Positions 51,223 to 58,927 of a DNA stretch of 64,000 nt are shown in pieces. The notes beneath the pieces were generated by a model. That model was given only the letters and a program-made list of their open reading frames with translations, did no database searches and was not told the origin of the DNA. Positions within the stretch are counted from its first letter, which is position 1, and each line of letters starts with the position of its first letter. Made by a program: the position numbers and the translations under genes. Source of the DNA: Lachnospiraceae bacterium (GTDB taxonomy: Bacteria; Bacillota; Clostridia; Lachnospirales; Lachnospiraceae); contig CABIXN010000002.1 of NCBI GenBank assembly GCA_902362715.1, positions 372,001 through 436,000 of the forward strand, in the 5' to 3' direction.

Positions 51223-51633
51223 TTGAAACTGAACCGTCAGGAAAAAGAAATCGTGCGGAGAAAATTTTGCACCTATTGCATTAAAGTTCTGCATGGCGAG
51301 GCACTGAATTATCTTGATGAGCTGGATCGGCAGAGAGAGCGGGAAGTAATTTTTTCTGAACTTCTGCAGAAAGACCTGGACGCTCTGTATAGCTGTGACG
51401 ATTATGATATGGCAGATTATTTTACCGTTATGGGAAGGCAGGTTCCTGTCCGCAACGAGTGGATCAGCATGGCGTTGAAAAAACTTCCTGTAAAAAAGCG
51501 GGAAATTATCCTGATGCTTTATTTTCTGAATATGACAGAGAAAGAAATCGCTAACTGCCTGAAATTGGTGCAGAGTACCATACATTATCATAAAGATGAT
51601 TCTTTAAGGCTTTTGAGAAAATTGATGGAGTGA
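51223..51633 (+). CDS. Sigma-70 region 4-like protein (Tn916 Orf7-like)
   Basis: A 136-residue protein with a C-terminal HTH of the sigma region 4 type (LKKLPVKKREIILMLYFLNMTEKEIANCLKLVQSTIHYHK). The N-terminal half is charged and helical. In Tn916-family elements the equivalent gene promotes expression of the excision and transfer genes. TTG start with a very strong GGGAGGTGATC upstream. It overlaps the next gene region closely. Confidence 0.85.
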   Translation: MKLNRQEKEIVRRKFCTYCIKVLHGEALNYLDELDRQREREVIFSELLQKDLDALYSCDDYDMADYFTVMGRQVPVRNEWISMALKKLPVKKREIILMLYFLNMTEKEIANCLKLVQSTIHYHKDDSLRLLRKLME

Positions 51634-51641
51634 ATTTACAT

Positions 51642-51881
51642 ATGAAAGCAAAGAAACACAGAGAAATGCCGGAGTTTGAAACAATCCAGGCTGCTATTGA
51701 AGGCGACGCCGAAGCAATCAATCAGATACTTTCCCATTTTCAGCCATTTATCAATAGTGAGTGCAAGAGAGAATATAAGGATGAATTTGGAAGAATCCAT
51801 TATGTGACCGATGAATATATGAAAAGGCGGCTGGAGACAAAGCTGATTACAAAAATTCTGGATTTTGAGATCCGGCTATAA
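51642..51881 (+). CDS. Helix-turn-helix protein (Tn916 Orf8-like)
   Basis: A 79-residue protein, KKHREMPEFETIQAAIEGDA then EAINQILSHFQPFIN and ending RRLETKLITKILDFEIRL. This matches the Orf8-type helix-turn-helix family of Tn916-like elements. A GTG at 51630 is also in frame, but MKAKKHRE is the usual beginning. It pairs with the sigma-like gene. Confidence 0.83.
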   Translation: MKAKKHREMPEFETIQAAIEGDAEAINQILSHFQPFINSECKREYKDEFGRIHYVTDEYMKRRLETKLITKILDFEIRL

Positions 51882-52296
51882 CGAAAGGACAGGAATATTC
51901 CCTTTCTATTTCTGTCTTTGAAGACACTGTACCTTGATAATTGAATATTTTATCCTGCAGGACGTAAAGAAACAGTGGAGCTGGGCGGCAGATACGCCAG
52001 GATGATCCGGCTTCAATTTTTACTTTGTGACATCGTGTCGTAAAGTTCGTATATATAGACAGAGCAGAAGTTGAAGAAGGATAGGAGCGAAGAAATATCA
52101 TGCTGCGGGCAGAGCGTGGGAACTTTGCGGCGAGGATACTGTTTCTGATAATGACACTTCCGGAGAGGCTGCTCCGGTCTGAAAAGATGGTGAGATACCA
52201 ATGAGGCTGTTCCCCGACAGCCGCCTGCAGGATTTTTAGAAAAGTAATGGCAGTGAAGCTATATATGCTTACAAATACTTAAGGGAGAATGATGTA
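51882..52296. other. Non-coding stretch between Orf8-like gene and xis, with hairpins
   Basis: About 415 bases without a credible gene. CCGGAG/CTCCGG forms a perfect stem at 52160-52177 and GGCTGT/ACAGCC another at 52205-52222, the latter after a run of purines. They lie just ahead of xis and may be attenuators or integrase/excisionase control sites. Confidence 0.5.
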
Positions 52297-52494
52297 ATGC
52301 AGAGGACACCTAAAAAATTAGAAAAAAAGAGATTGGTAAGATATAAAGAAGGTGCAGAGATGTACAGCATGGGAATGAATAAGTTTCAGGCGTTGGCGAA
52401 GGATGCCGGAGCCATTTTGAAAATAGACAGGATGGTATTAGTGGATTTGGATACATTCGATCAGTATCTGGAAACATTTCGTGTGAGAGAATAG
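52297..52494 (+). CDS. xis: Excisionase (Tn916 Xis-like)
   Basis: A 65-residue protein that would bind the element ends and steer Int toward excision. The sequence VRYKEGAEMYSMGMNKFQAL followed by DAGAILKIDRMVLVDLDTFDQYL is the winged-helix Xis pattern of Tn916-family elements. GGGAG lies upstream of the ATG. It is followed by a small ribbon-helix-helix gene and int. Confidence 0.88.
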   Translation: MQRTPKKLEKKRLVRYKEGAEMYSMGMNKFQALAKDAGAILKIDRMVLVDLDTFDQYLETFRVRE

Positions 52495-52584
52495 AGGAAA
52501 GATTTTTCGTATAACAGAAAATAAGTGTTGACTTTTCGTTAAACAAAAAGTATAATAATTATGAAATGGATGGAGGTGTATGGA

Positions 52585-52764
52585 GTGGCTAGAACAGGAA
52601 GGCCAAGGTCAGACAATCCGAAAAACAGTTTAATCGGTTTGAAGCTGACAGAGGACGAAGCCACAAAACTTAGAGAGTATGCGTCCAAACATGGCATGAC
52701 CATAACAGAAGTGCTGCAAAGAGGGATCGACCTGCAATATCAAATGGAAGAGTCCTCAGAGTAG
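52585..52764 (+). CDS. Ribbon-helix-helix DNA-binding protein
   Basis: A 59-residue protein, MARTGRPRSDNPKNSLIGLK then LTEDEATKLREYASKHGM and TITEVLQRGIDLQY. This is the CopG/Arc pattern with a disordered basic start. The GTG at 52585 has GGAGG 8 bases upstream. Its insertion between xis and int suggests control of recombination genes. Confidence 0.8.
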   Translation: MARTGRPRSDNPKNSLIGLKLTEDEATKLREYASKHGMTITEVLQRGIDLQYQMEESSE

Positions 52765-52801
52765 CTAATGCGAAAACTCTTTCCTTGTGAAAGGAGCTAA
52801 A

Positions 52802-54043
52802 ATGGCGCAATCAAGGAAAGATAACAAAGGGAGGGTTTTAAGAAAAGGCGAAACTCAGCGTAGATGTGATGGAAAATATGTATATACTTACACCGATCCG
52901 GAGGGACGGCGAAAGAGTATTTATTCCAAAGACATTAAAACGCTGCGGGAGCGGGAAGAACAACTGATTAAAGACCAATTAGACGGATTGGATACATATG
53001 TTGCCGGAAGCGCTACAATCAATTTTGTCTTTGACAGATATATCTCTACGAAAGCAGAGCTTAGAGATACAACGATGACAAACTATAAATATATGTATAA
53101 TCGTTTTGTCAGGGACGGCTTTGGGAAAAAGAAGATTGCCGGGGTAAAATTTTCAGATGTTCTGCATTTTTATCAGCATTTAATAAAAGACAAGGCAATG
53201 CAGATTAATACACTGGAGACAATTCATACGGTACTTCATCCGACCTTTCAGTTAGCGCTGCGGGATAATATTATACGGAAAAATCCCAGCGATGGTGTTA
53301 TGGCACAGATAAAAAAACTGCCTGGAAAAAATCACGGTGTTCGCCATGCTTTGACGTTGGAGCAACAACGAGCCTTTATCCGATATATAGAGGACAATCC
53401 GAAGTTTGACCGCTGGCTGAGTATTTTTAAGTTTTTACTTGGAACAGGATGCCGGATCGGGGAAGCTATCGGTATCAGATGGGAAGATGTAGATTTTGAG
53501 AAACGGTTGATCAACATCAATCACAGCTTAGTTTATTACAGCAGAGACTACAAAGAACATCCCATGTGTACGTTTTCTATATCTCTACCCAAAACAGAAG
53601 CAGGAATACGCATTATTCCCATGATGGATGCTGTTTACGAAGCACTGCAGAAAGAGTGGAATGAGCAGCAGGAAAACGGATTTAATGAAACGGAAATTGA
53701 CGGTATGAAAGGCTTTATTTTTATGAACCGCTTTGGAAACGTACATAATCCGCAGGCAATCAACCGGGCTATCAAGCGTATTTATGAATCGTACAATGCA
53801 GAAGAAGTGGTAAAGGCAGCAAGAGAACACAGAGAGCCGCTTTTGATACCACATTTCTCATGCCATCATTTGAGGCATACCTTTTGCTCAAGGTTTTGTG
53901 AGAATGAAACAAATTTAAAGGTGATTCAGTCTATCATGGGCCATGCGAATATAGAGACTACGCTGGATATTTATGCAGAAGTCACCGAAACAAAGAAACA
54001 CGAAGCAATCGAAAAGTTAGCACATAAGATAGACGTATTTTAG
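52802..54043 (+). CDS. int: Tyrosine recombinase/integrase (Tn916 family)
   Basis: A 413-residue integrase that inserts and excises the ICE. An N-terminal arm-binding domain (GKYVYTYTDPEGRRKSIYSKD) is followed by a SAM-like core-binding domain (130-175) and the catalytic domain: Arg in GTGCRIGEAIGI, HxxR in CHHLRHTFCSRF, His in MGHANIETTLD and the nucleophile Tyr391 in DIYAEVTE. The ATG at 52802 has AAAGGAG upstream; a GTG at 52787 overlaps that site. Short repeats just downstream look like its arm sites. Confidence 0.95.
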   Translation: MAQSRKDNKGRVLRKGETQRRCDGKYVYTYTDPEGRRKSIYSKDIKTLREREEQLIKDQLDGLDTYVAGSATINFVFDRYISTKAELRDTTMTNYKYMYNRFVRDGFGKKKIAGVKFSDVLHFYQHLIKDKAMQINTLETIHTVLHPTFQLALRDNIIRKNPSDGVMAQIKKLPGKNHGVRHALTLEQQRAFIRYIEDNPKFDRWLSIFKFLLGTGCRIGEAIGIRWEDVDFEKRLININHSLVYYSRDYKEHPMCTFSISLPKTEAGIRIIPMMDAVYEALQKEWNEQQENGFNETEIDGMKGFIFMNRFGNVHNPQAINRAIKRIYESYNAEEVVKAAREHREPLLIPHFSCHHLRHTFCSRFCENETNLKVIQSIMGHANIETTLDIYAEVTETKKHEAIEKLAHKIDVF

Positions 54044-54070
54044 GAAAGAGTCTTTTACAGTGCTAAAGAG

Positions 54071-54110
54071 AGTACGACAAATTATGTGCTGTACGACAAG
54101 AGTACGACAA
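54071..54110 (+). repeat. Three GTACGACAA repeats, likely Int arm-type sites
   Basis: AGTACGACAA at 54071-54080, TGTACGACAAG at 54090-54100 and AGTACGACAA at 54101-54110, within 70 bases of the int stop. Tn916-family Int proteins bind short direct repeats near the element ends, so these probably mark the right end. The exact crossover site is not identified. Confidence 0.65.
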
Positions 54111-54385
54111 TTTCGAGAGCCTTAATCAGTTTTAAAGGTTTATAGGATAACTGATAACAGACTGTAAAGTGTTTTAATAAGGGATAATAAATTCTAACGG
54201 ATGTATGAGGTTAGAAATCCCCACAATGAAGTCCTTACCGAACGACAAGTAAGAAAAAGCCAGTGTTTATGCGGGTTTCGGGACTTTCCAAACTGAATAA
54301 ATTTACCTCTTTACACCAAATTTACACCAATCGGTGCTAAAAACGGTGCAGAGACTAAAAAATCGCATAATTTTGAGTTTCACAC
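54111..54385. other. Right-end/junction stretch without genes
   Basis: The rest of the 475-base gap after int. It holds a doubled TTTACACCAA (near 54310-54330) and a third ACTACACCAA near 54450. These may be attachment-region repeats of this or another recombinase. No gene is seen. Base composition shifts here from the ICE to the following genes. Confidence 0.4.
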
Positions 54386-54422
54386 AGCTCCTGAGAAGCT
54401 ACATCTTCTCAGGAGCTTCTTT
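54386..54422. terminator. Perfect 13-bp hairpin terminator
   Basis: AGCTCCTGAGAAG (54386-54398) and CTTCTCAGGAGCT (54405-54417) are perfectly complementary around CTACAT, followed by TTCTTTC. It probably isolates the element end from the next gene. Confidence 0.8.
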
Positions 54423-54517
54423 CATTTCTCATAGTTTTCGGACTACATCGCAAACTACACCAATTCTGTTTTTCTCAATATAATGAGGATAATCAAAGAG
54501 GAAGGGGTGGTTATACT

Positions 54518-55909
54518 ATGAGCAACAGTTTAGCAAGCGTTCACCCGGAGCTAATTCCTGAATGGTCAGAGAGGAATTTACCGCTGACGCCGGATAAGAT
54601 AACCTTCGGTTCAAATAAAAGAGTGTGGTGGAAAGGTGCTTGCGGACACGAATGGGAAACGAGCGTTAAAGCTCGTTCAAAGGGCGAGAAATGCCCGATA
54701 TGCTCAGGAGCGAGAGTAATAGAGGGTATCAATGATTTAGCCACATTGAAGCCCCTGTTAGCTCAGGAGTGGTCTGAAAAGAACAAATTAAAGCCAACCG
54801 AGATATCTGTCGCTTCTCATAAGAAGATTATTTGGAAATGCAAACACGGACACGAATGGGAAGCAAGCGTTAAAAGCAGAACGATAAACGGCACAGGCTG
54901 TCCATACTGCTCACACAATAAAGTCCTTGCCGGATTCAATGACCTTGCTTCACAGTATCCCGATATTGCTGCTGAATGGTCTGACAGAAATCTTCCGTTG
55001 CTACCTACAATGGTGACAGCCTTTGCAAACAGTAAGGCTTGGTGGAAATGCAAAGATTGCGGAAACGAGTGGCACACTCTTATTTCAACCCGTGCCGATG
55101 GGAGCAGATGTCCGTATTGCAGCGGATATACATTGCTCAAAGGATTTAATGACTTGGCGACTACGCACCCTGAACTTGCGGCTGAGTGGTCAGAAAGAAA
55201 TTATCCCCTAATGCCTGATGAGGTAAACGCAAAATCAAGACACAATGTTTGGTGGAAGTGTAAGACCTGTGGCAATGAGTGGAAGTCCGTTATCAATGCT
55301 CGTGTAAAAGGAACAGTATGCCCGGTTTGTGCGGACAGGGCGGTTCTTGCAGGATACAATGATTTAGCCACAACTGACAGGAGACTGCTTGCTGAATGGG
55401 ATTACGAAACAAACTCTCTGCTCCCGACACAAGTGTCAAGAAGGTCGATGAAAAGTGTGTGGTGGAAATGTTCACTGGGACACTCTTGGAAAGCAAAAAT
55501 CAGCGATAGAACAATTATCGGAGAAAAATGCACTGTGTGCGAAAAAGAATATCGCTCCGTATTCCCCGGCTTGGCGGTCGCCTATTACGCCAATCAAAAA
55601 GGATTAAAGGTACAGCTCGGTTCAGATAAACTATTAGGAATACCACTTGAAACCTACATTCCGTCAGAAAAGCTGGCGATAGAATTTACGAACGGCTCAG
55701 AACATATGGAGGTTCTCAAAAGCCATCTATGCAAGCAGCGAAATATAAAACTTGTAAAACTCCCTTTTAAGACAACCGAAACGGAAGCGGAGTATGCCGA
55801 TAGAGTAAAAGCAGTTTTCAAAAGCGTACATATCTTTATTTATTCTGATGTCGAAGCAGATGTTTCGGTAATCAGAGCAAAATTCAATGAATGGAGGAAG
55901 CGACTGTGA
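54518..55909 (+). CDS. Five-repeat zinc-ribbon (DUF4379-type) protein with nuclease-like C-terminus
   Basis: A 463-residue protein. Five units of about 65 residues each contain EWS(E/D)xN, a W-W-K-C strand, a (C/H)GxEW turn and a CPxC pair (for example GEKCPICSG, NGTGCPYCS, GSRCPYCSG, GTVCPVCA, GEKCTVCE), the treble-clef pattern of DUF4379. The last 110 residues resemble the Vsr/PD-(D/E)xK-like domain often fused to such repeats (FPGLAVAYYANQKGL, LETYIPSEKLAIEF, NIKLVKLP). Where active members usually read like ELDIYIP, this one has LETYIP, so the key Asp seems lost. Role is unknown; DNA repair, defence or regulation are possible. Confidence 0.75.
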   Translation: MSNSLASVHPELIPEWSERNLPLTPDKITFGSNKRVWWKGACGHEWETSVKARSKGEKCPICSGARVIEGINDLATLKPLLAQEWSEKNKLKPTEISVASHKKIIWKCKHGHEWEASVKSRTINGTGCPYCSHNKVLAGFNDLASQYPDIAAEWSDRNLPLLPTMVTAFANSKAWWKCKDCGNEWHTLISTRADGSRCPYCSGYTLLKGFNDLATTHPELAAEWSERNYPLMPDEVNAKSRHNVWWKCKTCGNEWKSVINARVKGTVCPVCADRAVLAGYNDLATTDRRLLAEWDYETNSLLPTQVSRRSMKSVWWKCSLGHSWKAKISDRTIIGEKCTVCEKEYRSVFPGLAVAYYANQKGLKVQLGSDKLLGIPLETYIPSEKLAIEFTNGSEHMEVLKSHLCKQRNIKLVKLPFKTTETEAEYADRVKAVFKSVHIFIYSDVEADVSVIRAKFNEWRKRL

Positions 55910-56085
55910 GAGAAGAAAAGTTCCATATCTATCTTAATGATGACGAATACAGCAGAGTGATACAATCACTTATCCGTTTGAAGAACAGCCTGATAGCACA
56001 AGGCAGATACACCGACGGAGTTGACGATGTTCTCTGCAAGGTGCTTTCAGCCAAGAAAAGAAAGGTCAAAATCAAATATTTCTAA
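55906..56085 (+). CDS. Small protein coupled to the zinc-ribbon gene
   Basis: A 59-residue protein, MREEKFHIYLNDDEYSRVIQ then SLIRLKNSLIAQGRYTDGVD, ending KRKVKIKYF. I know similar proteins in Clostridia mobile elements, without a function. The GTG at 55906 has ATGGAGGAAG upstream and overlaps the end of the preceding gene by 4 bases (GTGA); an ATG at 55891 is in frame but lies on the ribosome binding site. Confidence 0.7.
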   Translation: MREEKFHIYLNDDEYSRVIQSLIRLKNSLIAQGRYTDGVDDVLCKVLSAKKRKVKIKYF

Positions 56086-56095
56086 ACACAAAAAG

Positions 56096-56124
56096 AGACC
56101 GCCTACACGACGTAAGCGGTCTTT
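56096..56124 (+). terminator. Terminator after the zinc-ribbon pair
   Basis: AGACCGC (56096-56102) and GCGGTCT (56116-56122) form a perfect 7-bp stem followed by TT. It lies between convergent genes. Confidence 0.65.
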
Positions 56125-56164
56125 GCTAATTTTAGAGTAAATCCGACAAACTGAAATTTCACTC

Positions 56165-57340
56165 TTATTTTGATAATAGCTTTTTATACGAATTATCAAC
56201 ACATATCGCTCCAAAAGGTGCTGTTATTAAAATAGATATTACCGCAACCGTAAGGACAATCTCTCCACAAGACAGCCCCATCGCAAGCGGTACCGTTCCA
56301 AGCGCTGCCTGAACTGTTGCCTTTGGTGTATATGCAACCATACAGAATAGACGCTCTTTTTTATTTAGCTTTGTTTTGACAAGCGATACTGCTACTCCCA
56401 TCATCCTAAATACCAACGCCAAAATTACTAACAAAATCACTACAACACCTGCCGCTAATGCATACTTCAAATCAACCGCAATCCCAACCAATACAAATAG
56501 GAATATTTCTGCTCCAAGCCAAAGCTTATTATATTTTACGGATAGACGCTTTGCCAACACATCATATTTTTGATTGATGATAATGCCCATACTCATTATT
56601 GCCAACAGCCCTGAAACCGGCACAATACCTTCCAGTCTATTTTGCAATTCAAGCAGTAGAAATGAAACACTTAGAATGATAAGCACCTTTACGGAATCAC
56701 GTATGTGAAATCTTCTAAAAAACCATACAAGAATAGTTCCTACTGCTCCGCCTAAAAGAACTCCCAGCAAAATAGATGTCGGTATCTGTATGAAACTTAT
56801 TGCAGATACTTCCCCTGTTGAAGCTAAAGTAGTAAGTGCGGTAAACACTACAATCACAAACACATCATCCACAGATGCTCCCGCCAAAATTAACTGTGGA
56901 ATACTCTTGTCCGTACCATATCCATCCTCTATCAGTTTTATCATTCTTGGAACAACCACCGCAGGAGATACCGCAGCTATGACACTTCCTATGATTGCTG
57001 CATCCAGAATAGATACACCTAATAATAACGGTGCGAAAATTATTGTTCCCATCATTTCAATACATGCCGGTACAAAACACATTAGAATTGCCGGACGACC
57101 TACCTTTTTCAAATCAGAAAAATTTAAAGACAAGCCAGCTCTTGTCAGAATAATAACTAATGCAATCTGTCTCAAATCTCCTGATATAGTAAGTATCGAG
57201 TCATCTACTAAATTCAAACAATGTGGACTTAATACAATTCCCACGATAATCATTCCCAGCAAGCTTGGTAATTTCATTTTTGAAAATATCCATCCCACCA
57301 GTAACCCGAACAACAAAATAATAGCAATACTCGTTAACAT
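56165..57340 (-). CDS. Cation:proton antiporter, fluoride-riboswitch-controlled
   Basis: A 391-residue membrane protein with 11-13 hydrophobic segments, of the Na+/H+ exchanger superfamily (LPSLLGMIIVGIVLSPH at the start; LILAGASVDDVFVIVVF with the ion-binding pair Asp158-Asp159). The leader carries a fluoride (crcB-type) riboswitch followed by a terminator, so expression should rise with fluoride. Antiporters are known members of fluoride regulons beside CrcB/Fluc and CLC-F. A direct fluoride or ion homeostasis role is plausible but not shown. AGGAGG precedes the ATG. Confidence 0.87.
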   Translation of the reverse strand: MLTSIAIILLFGLLVGWIFSKMKLPSLLGMIIVGIVLSPHCLNLVDDSILTISGDLRQIALVIILTRAGLSLNFSDLKKVGRPAILMCFVPACIEMMGTIIFAPLLLGVSILDAAIIGSVIAAVSPAVVVPRMIKLIEDGYGTDKSIPQLILAGASVDDVFVIVVFTALTTLASTGEVSAISFIQIPTSILLGVLLGGAVGTILVWFFRRFHIRDSVKVLIILSVSFLLLELQNRLEGIVPVSGLLAIMSMGIIINQKYDVLAKRLSVKYNKLWLGAEIFLFVLVGIAVDLKYALAAGVVVILLVILALVFRMMGVAVSLVKTKLNKKERLFCMVAYTPKATVQAALGTVPLAMGLSCGEIVLTVAVISILITAPFGAICVDNSYKKLLSK

Positions 57341-57366
57341 ATAATCCTCCTTATACCACAGGAACT

Positions 57367-57462
57367 AAAAAAGCTGACAGTTTCTGCGTGGTTTTCGCAG
57401 AAGCCATCAGCATAATTGCGGTTTAGGGGTTATTACCCATGGGAGCGCCTCATTCCCAATGT
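57367..57462 (-). ncRNA. Fluoride riboswitch (crcB motif) with terminator
   Basis: Read on the minus strand from 57462. A GGGA/TCCC stem encloses AATGAGGCGC, close to the GATGAGGC core of crcB aptamers. A small GGGT/ACCC hairpin is inserted, then AAACCGC, and then GCTGATGGCTTCTGCG (57411-57396), matching the conserved GCUGAUGGCCUCUAC end. The pseudoknot GAGGC with GCTTC is possible. The same 3' segment pairs with CGCAGAAACTGTCAGC (57388-57373) to make a terminator with six T (57372-57367). Ligand binding would prevent the terminator: an ON switch for the antiporter. Confidence 0.85.
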
Positions 57463-57466
57463 TGAT

Positions 57467-57495
57467 ATTATAATATTTTTTCTTCTCTTTCGCAA
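57467..57495 (-). promoter_or_regulatory. Promoter of the antiporter and its riboswitch
   Basis: Minus-strand TTGCGA (57495-57490) and TATAAT (57472-57467) with a 17-base spacer. Transcription would begin about 57460, right at the aptamer. Confidence 0.75.
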
Positions 57496-57560
57496 CAGAA
57501 AATTCAAATTTTTCTTTTGATTAACTCTTATTATACACCAAAAATATGAATATTTCTACC

Positions 57561-57606
57561 CGCCGTCTATTGACCTCAATTACGAGGGAAATAGGCGGCT
57601 TTTTTG
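57561..57606 (+). terminator. Hairpin with T tract in the non-coding leader region
   Basis: GCCGTCTATT (57562-57571) pairs with AATAGGCGGC (57590-57599), one wobble, followed by seven T. No gene on + precedes it within the window gap, so it may end a small RNA or shield the following module. Confidence 0.7.
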
Positions 57607-57779
57607 TTTCTAAAAAATATTTTCAAGAAATTTTTGAAAAATGGGTGATTTTGGGTGTGCATTTTGACCCCCTTTGTCCAAATGAGTGAAGGGGTTAATT
57701 CCGAACCACAAAAAGGTCAGCCCTTTCACTTGTATTTTGACAACTGAATAAATCATTCACTAAGACTTTAATTCTGATG

Positions 57780-57975
57780 ATTTTAGCCACCTTATCGGGT
57801 ACGCCGTGACTTCTGCATTGCAGAACAGCGAGAACTCCCGGTATAAGTAATAGGTTGCCCCTGTTACGGCGATGACAGTCAGAAGGATAATGATACTTCT
57901 CTACGGAGCTGGCGGAGTACCCGGCAGAGGTGAAATTCCTATGATACAGATTAGCAGTCTGTTCCTTAGTGACTT
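57780..57975 (+). ncRNA. Candidate structured leader RNA upstream of parA
   Basis: About 200 bases with no reading frame but nested pairing. CGGGTACGCC (57796-57805) can pair with GGC-GGA-GTACCCG (57911-57923), closing a domain with the hairpin TTCTGC-ATT-GCAGAA (57811-57825) and other GC-rich segments. I do not recognise the RNA. It may be an untranslated leader, a small RNA or a replication/partition site of the second element. Confidence 0.4.
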
Positions 57976-58023
57976 CCCGTGAGCTTATTGCTCGGCAAGG
58001 GGTGTTGAGAACAAATATTGCCC

Positions 58024-58076
58024 GACCGGTTAGGAAATGAGCCGGTCAAGTACATAGCCATACTGCGATGGCTATG
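58024..58076 (+). promoter_or_regulatory. Two hairpins just before parA
   Basis: GACCGG (58024-58029) with CCGGTC (58042-58047), and CATAGCCAT (58053-58061) with ATGGCTATG (58068-58076, perfect 9 bp). They lie within 30 bases of the parA ribosome binding site and could be a translational control element or a ParB/ParA site. Confidence 0.5.
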
Positions 58077-58102
58077 AATTTTACGAAAGGAGGACGCACA
58101 AA

Positions 58103-58927
58103 GTGTCGAACTGCAAAACGATTGCGATATGCAATCAAAAAGGCGGAGTTGGAAAGACGACCACTACGGTAAACCTCGGCGTCGGTCTTGCAATGCAGGG
58201 AAAGAAAGTGCTGCTCATAGACGCAGACCCACAGGGCGACTTAACCACTTGTCTCGGTTGGCAGGATACAGACAACTTGGGTATCACGCTTGCAACGAAA
58301 CTCACAGATGTCTTAAACGAAACGATGAATGACCCTACGGTCGGTATTCTGCACCACGACGAGGGTGTAGACCTTGTTCCGGCAAACCTTGAGCTTTCTG
58401 CAATGGAATTTAACCTTGTCAACGCAATGAGCAGAGAGACGGCATTGAGAAATTATCTCAGCGAAGTGAAGGACAAATATGACTATATCCTTATAGATTG
58501 TATGCCTTCCCTCGGAATGGTAACAATCAATGCTCTATCTGCGGCAGACAGCGTTATTATTCCCGTTCAGGCTCAGTATTTACCGGCTAAAGGAATGACG
58601 CAGCTTGTTCAGACCATTTCACGAGTTAAGAAGCGTATCAATCCGAACTTGAAGATTGACGGTATGCTTCTCACTTTGGTGGATAGCCGTACCAACCTCG
58701 CCAAAAGCACGGTAGAAGCTCTGAGAGAGAACTTCGGTAATCAAATTAAGATGTATCGAACATATATCCCGATTGCCGTAAAAGCCGCAGAGACTTCTTC
58801 CAAAGGCAAGAGCATTTTTGCCTATGAACCCAACAGTACGGTGTCAAAGGCGTACACCGAATTTACAAAGGAGGTGTTAGCCGATGGCAGGAAGAAAGAG
58901 CGACTTCACTCTCACGAAGCTCGATGA
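58103..58927 (+). CDS. parA: ParA/Soj family partition ATPase
   Basis: A 274-residue ParA. The deviant Walker A motif KGGVGKTT is at residues 13-20, followed by LLIDADPQGDLT and ILIDCMPSLGMVT. In Tn1549-like elements a ParA/ParB pair stands at the end opposite to Int and may help stability of the excised circle. GTG start with AAAGGAGGA upstream. It overlaps parB by 44 bases, in another frame. The start of a second element module on + is suggested by this pair. Confidence 0.92.
   Translation: MSNCKTIAICNQKGGVGKTTTTVNLGVGLAMQGKKVLLIDADPQGDLTTCLGWQDTDNLGITLATKLTDVLNETMNDPTVGILHHDEGVDLVPANLELSAMEFNLVNAMSRETALRNYLSEVKDKYDYILIDCMPSLGMVTINALSAADSVIIPVQAQYLPAKGMTQLVQTISRVKKRINPNLKIDGMLLTLVDSRTNLAKSTVEALRENFGNQIKMYRTYIPIAVKAAETSSKGKSIFAYEPNSTVSKAYTEFTKEVLADGRKKERLHSHEAR

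Noticed and set aside
56790..57344. Plus-strand Thr/Ile-rich reading frame of 184 codons
   Set aside because: Antisense shadow of the antiporter gene; composition is the mirror of a membrane protein.
57920..57945. AGAGGTGAAATTCC as an rRNA fragment
   Set aside because: The short match to a 16S motif is isolated; no rRNA sequence is found around it.
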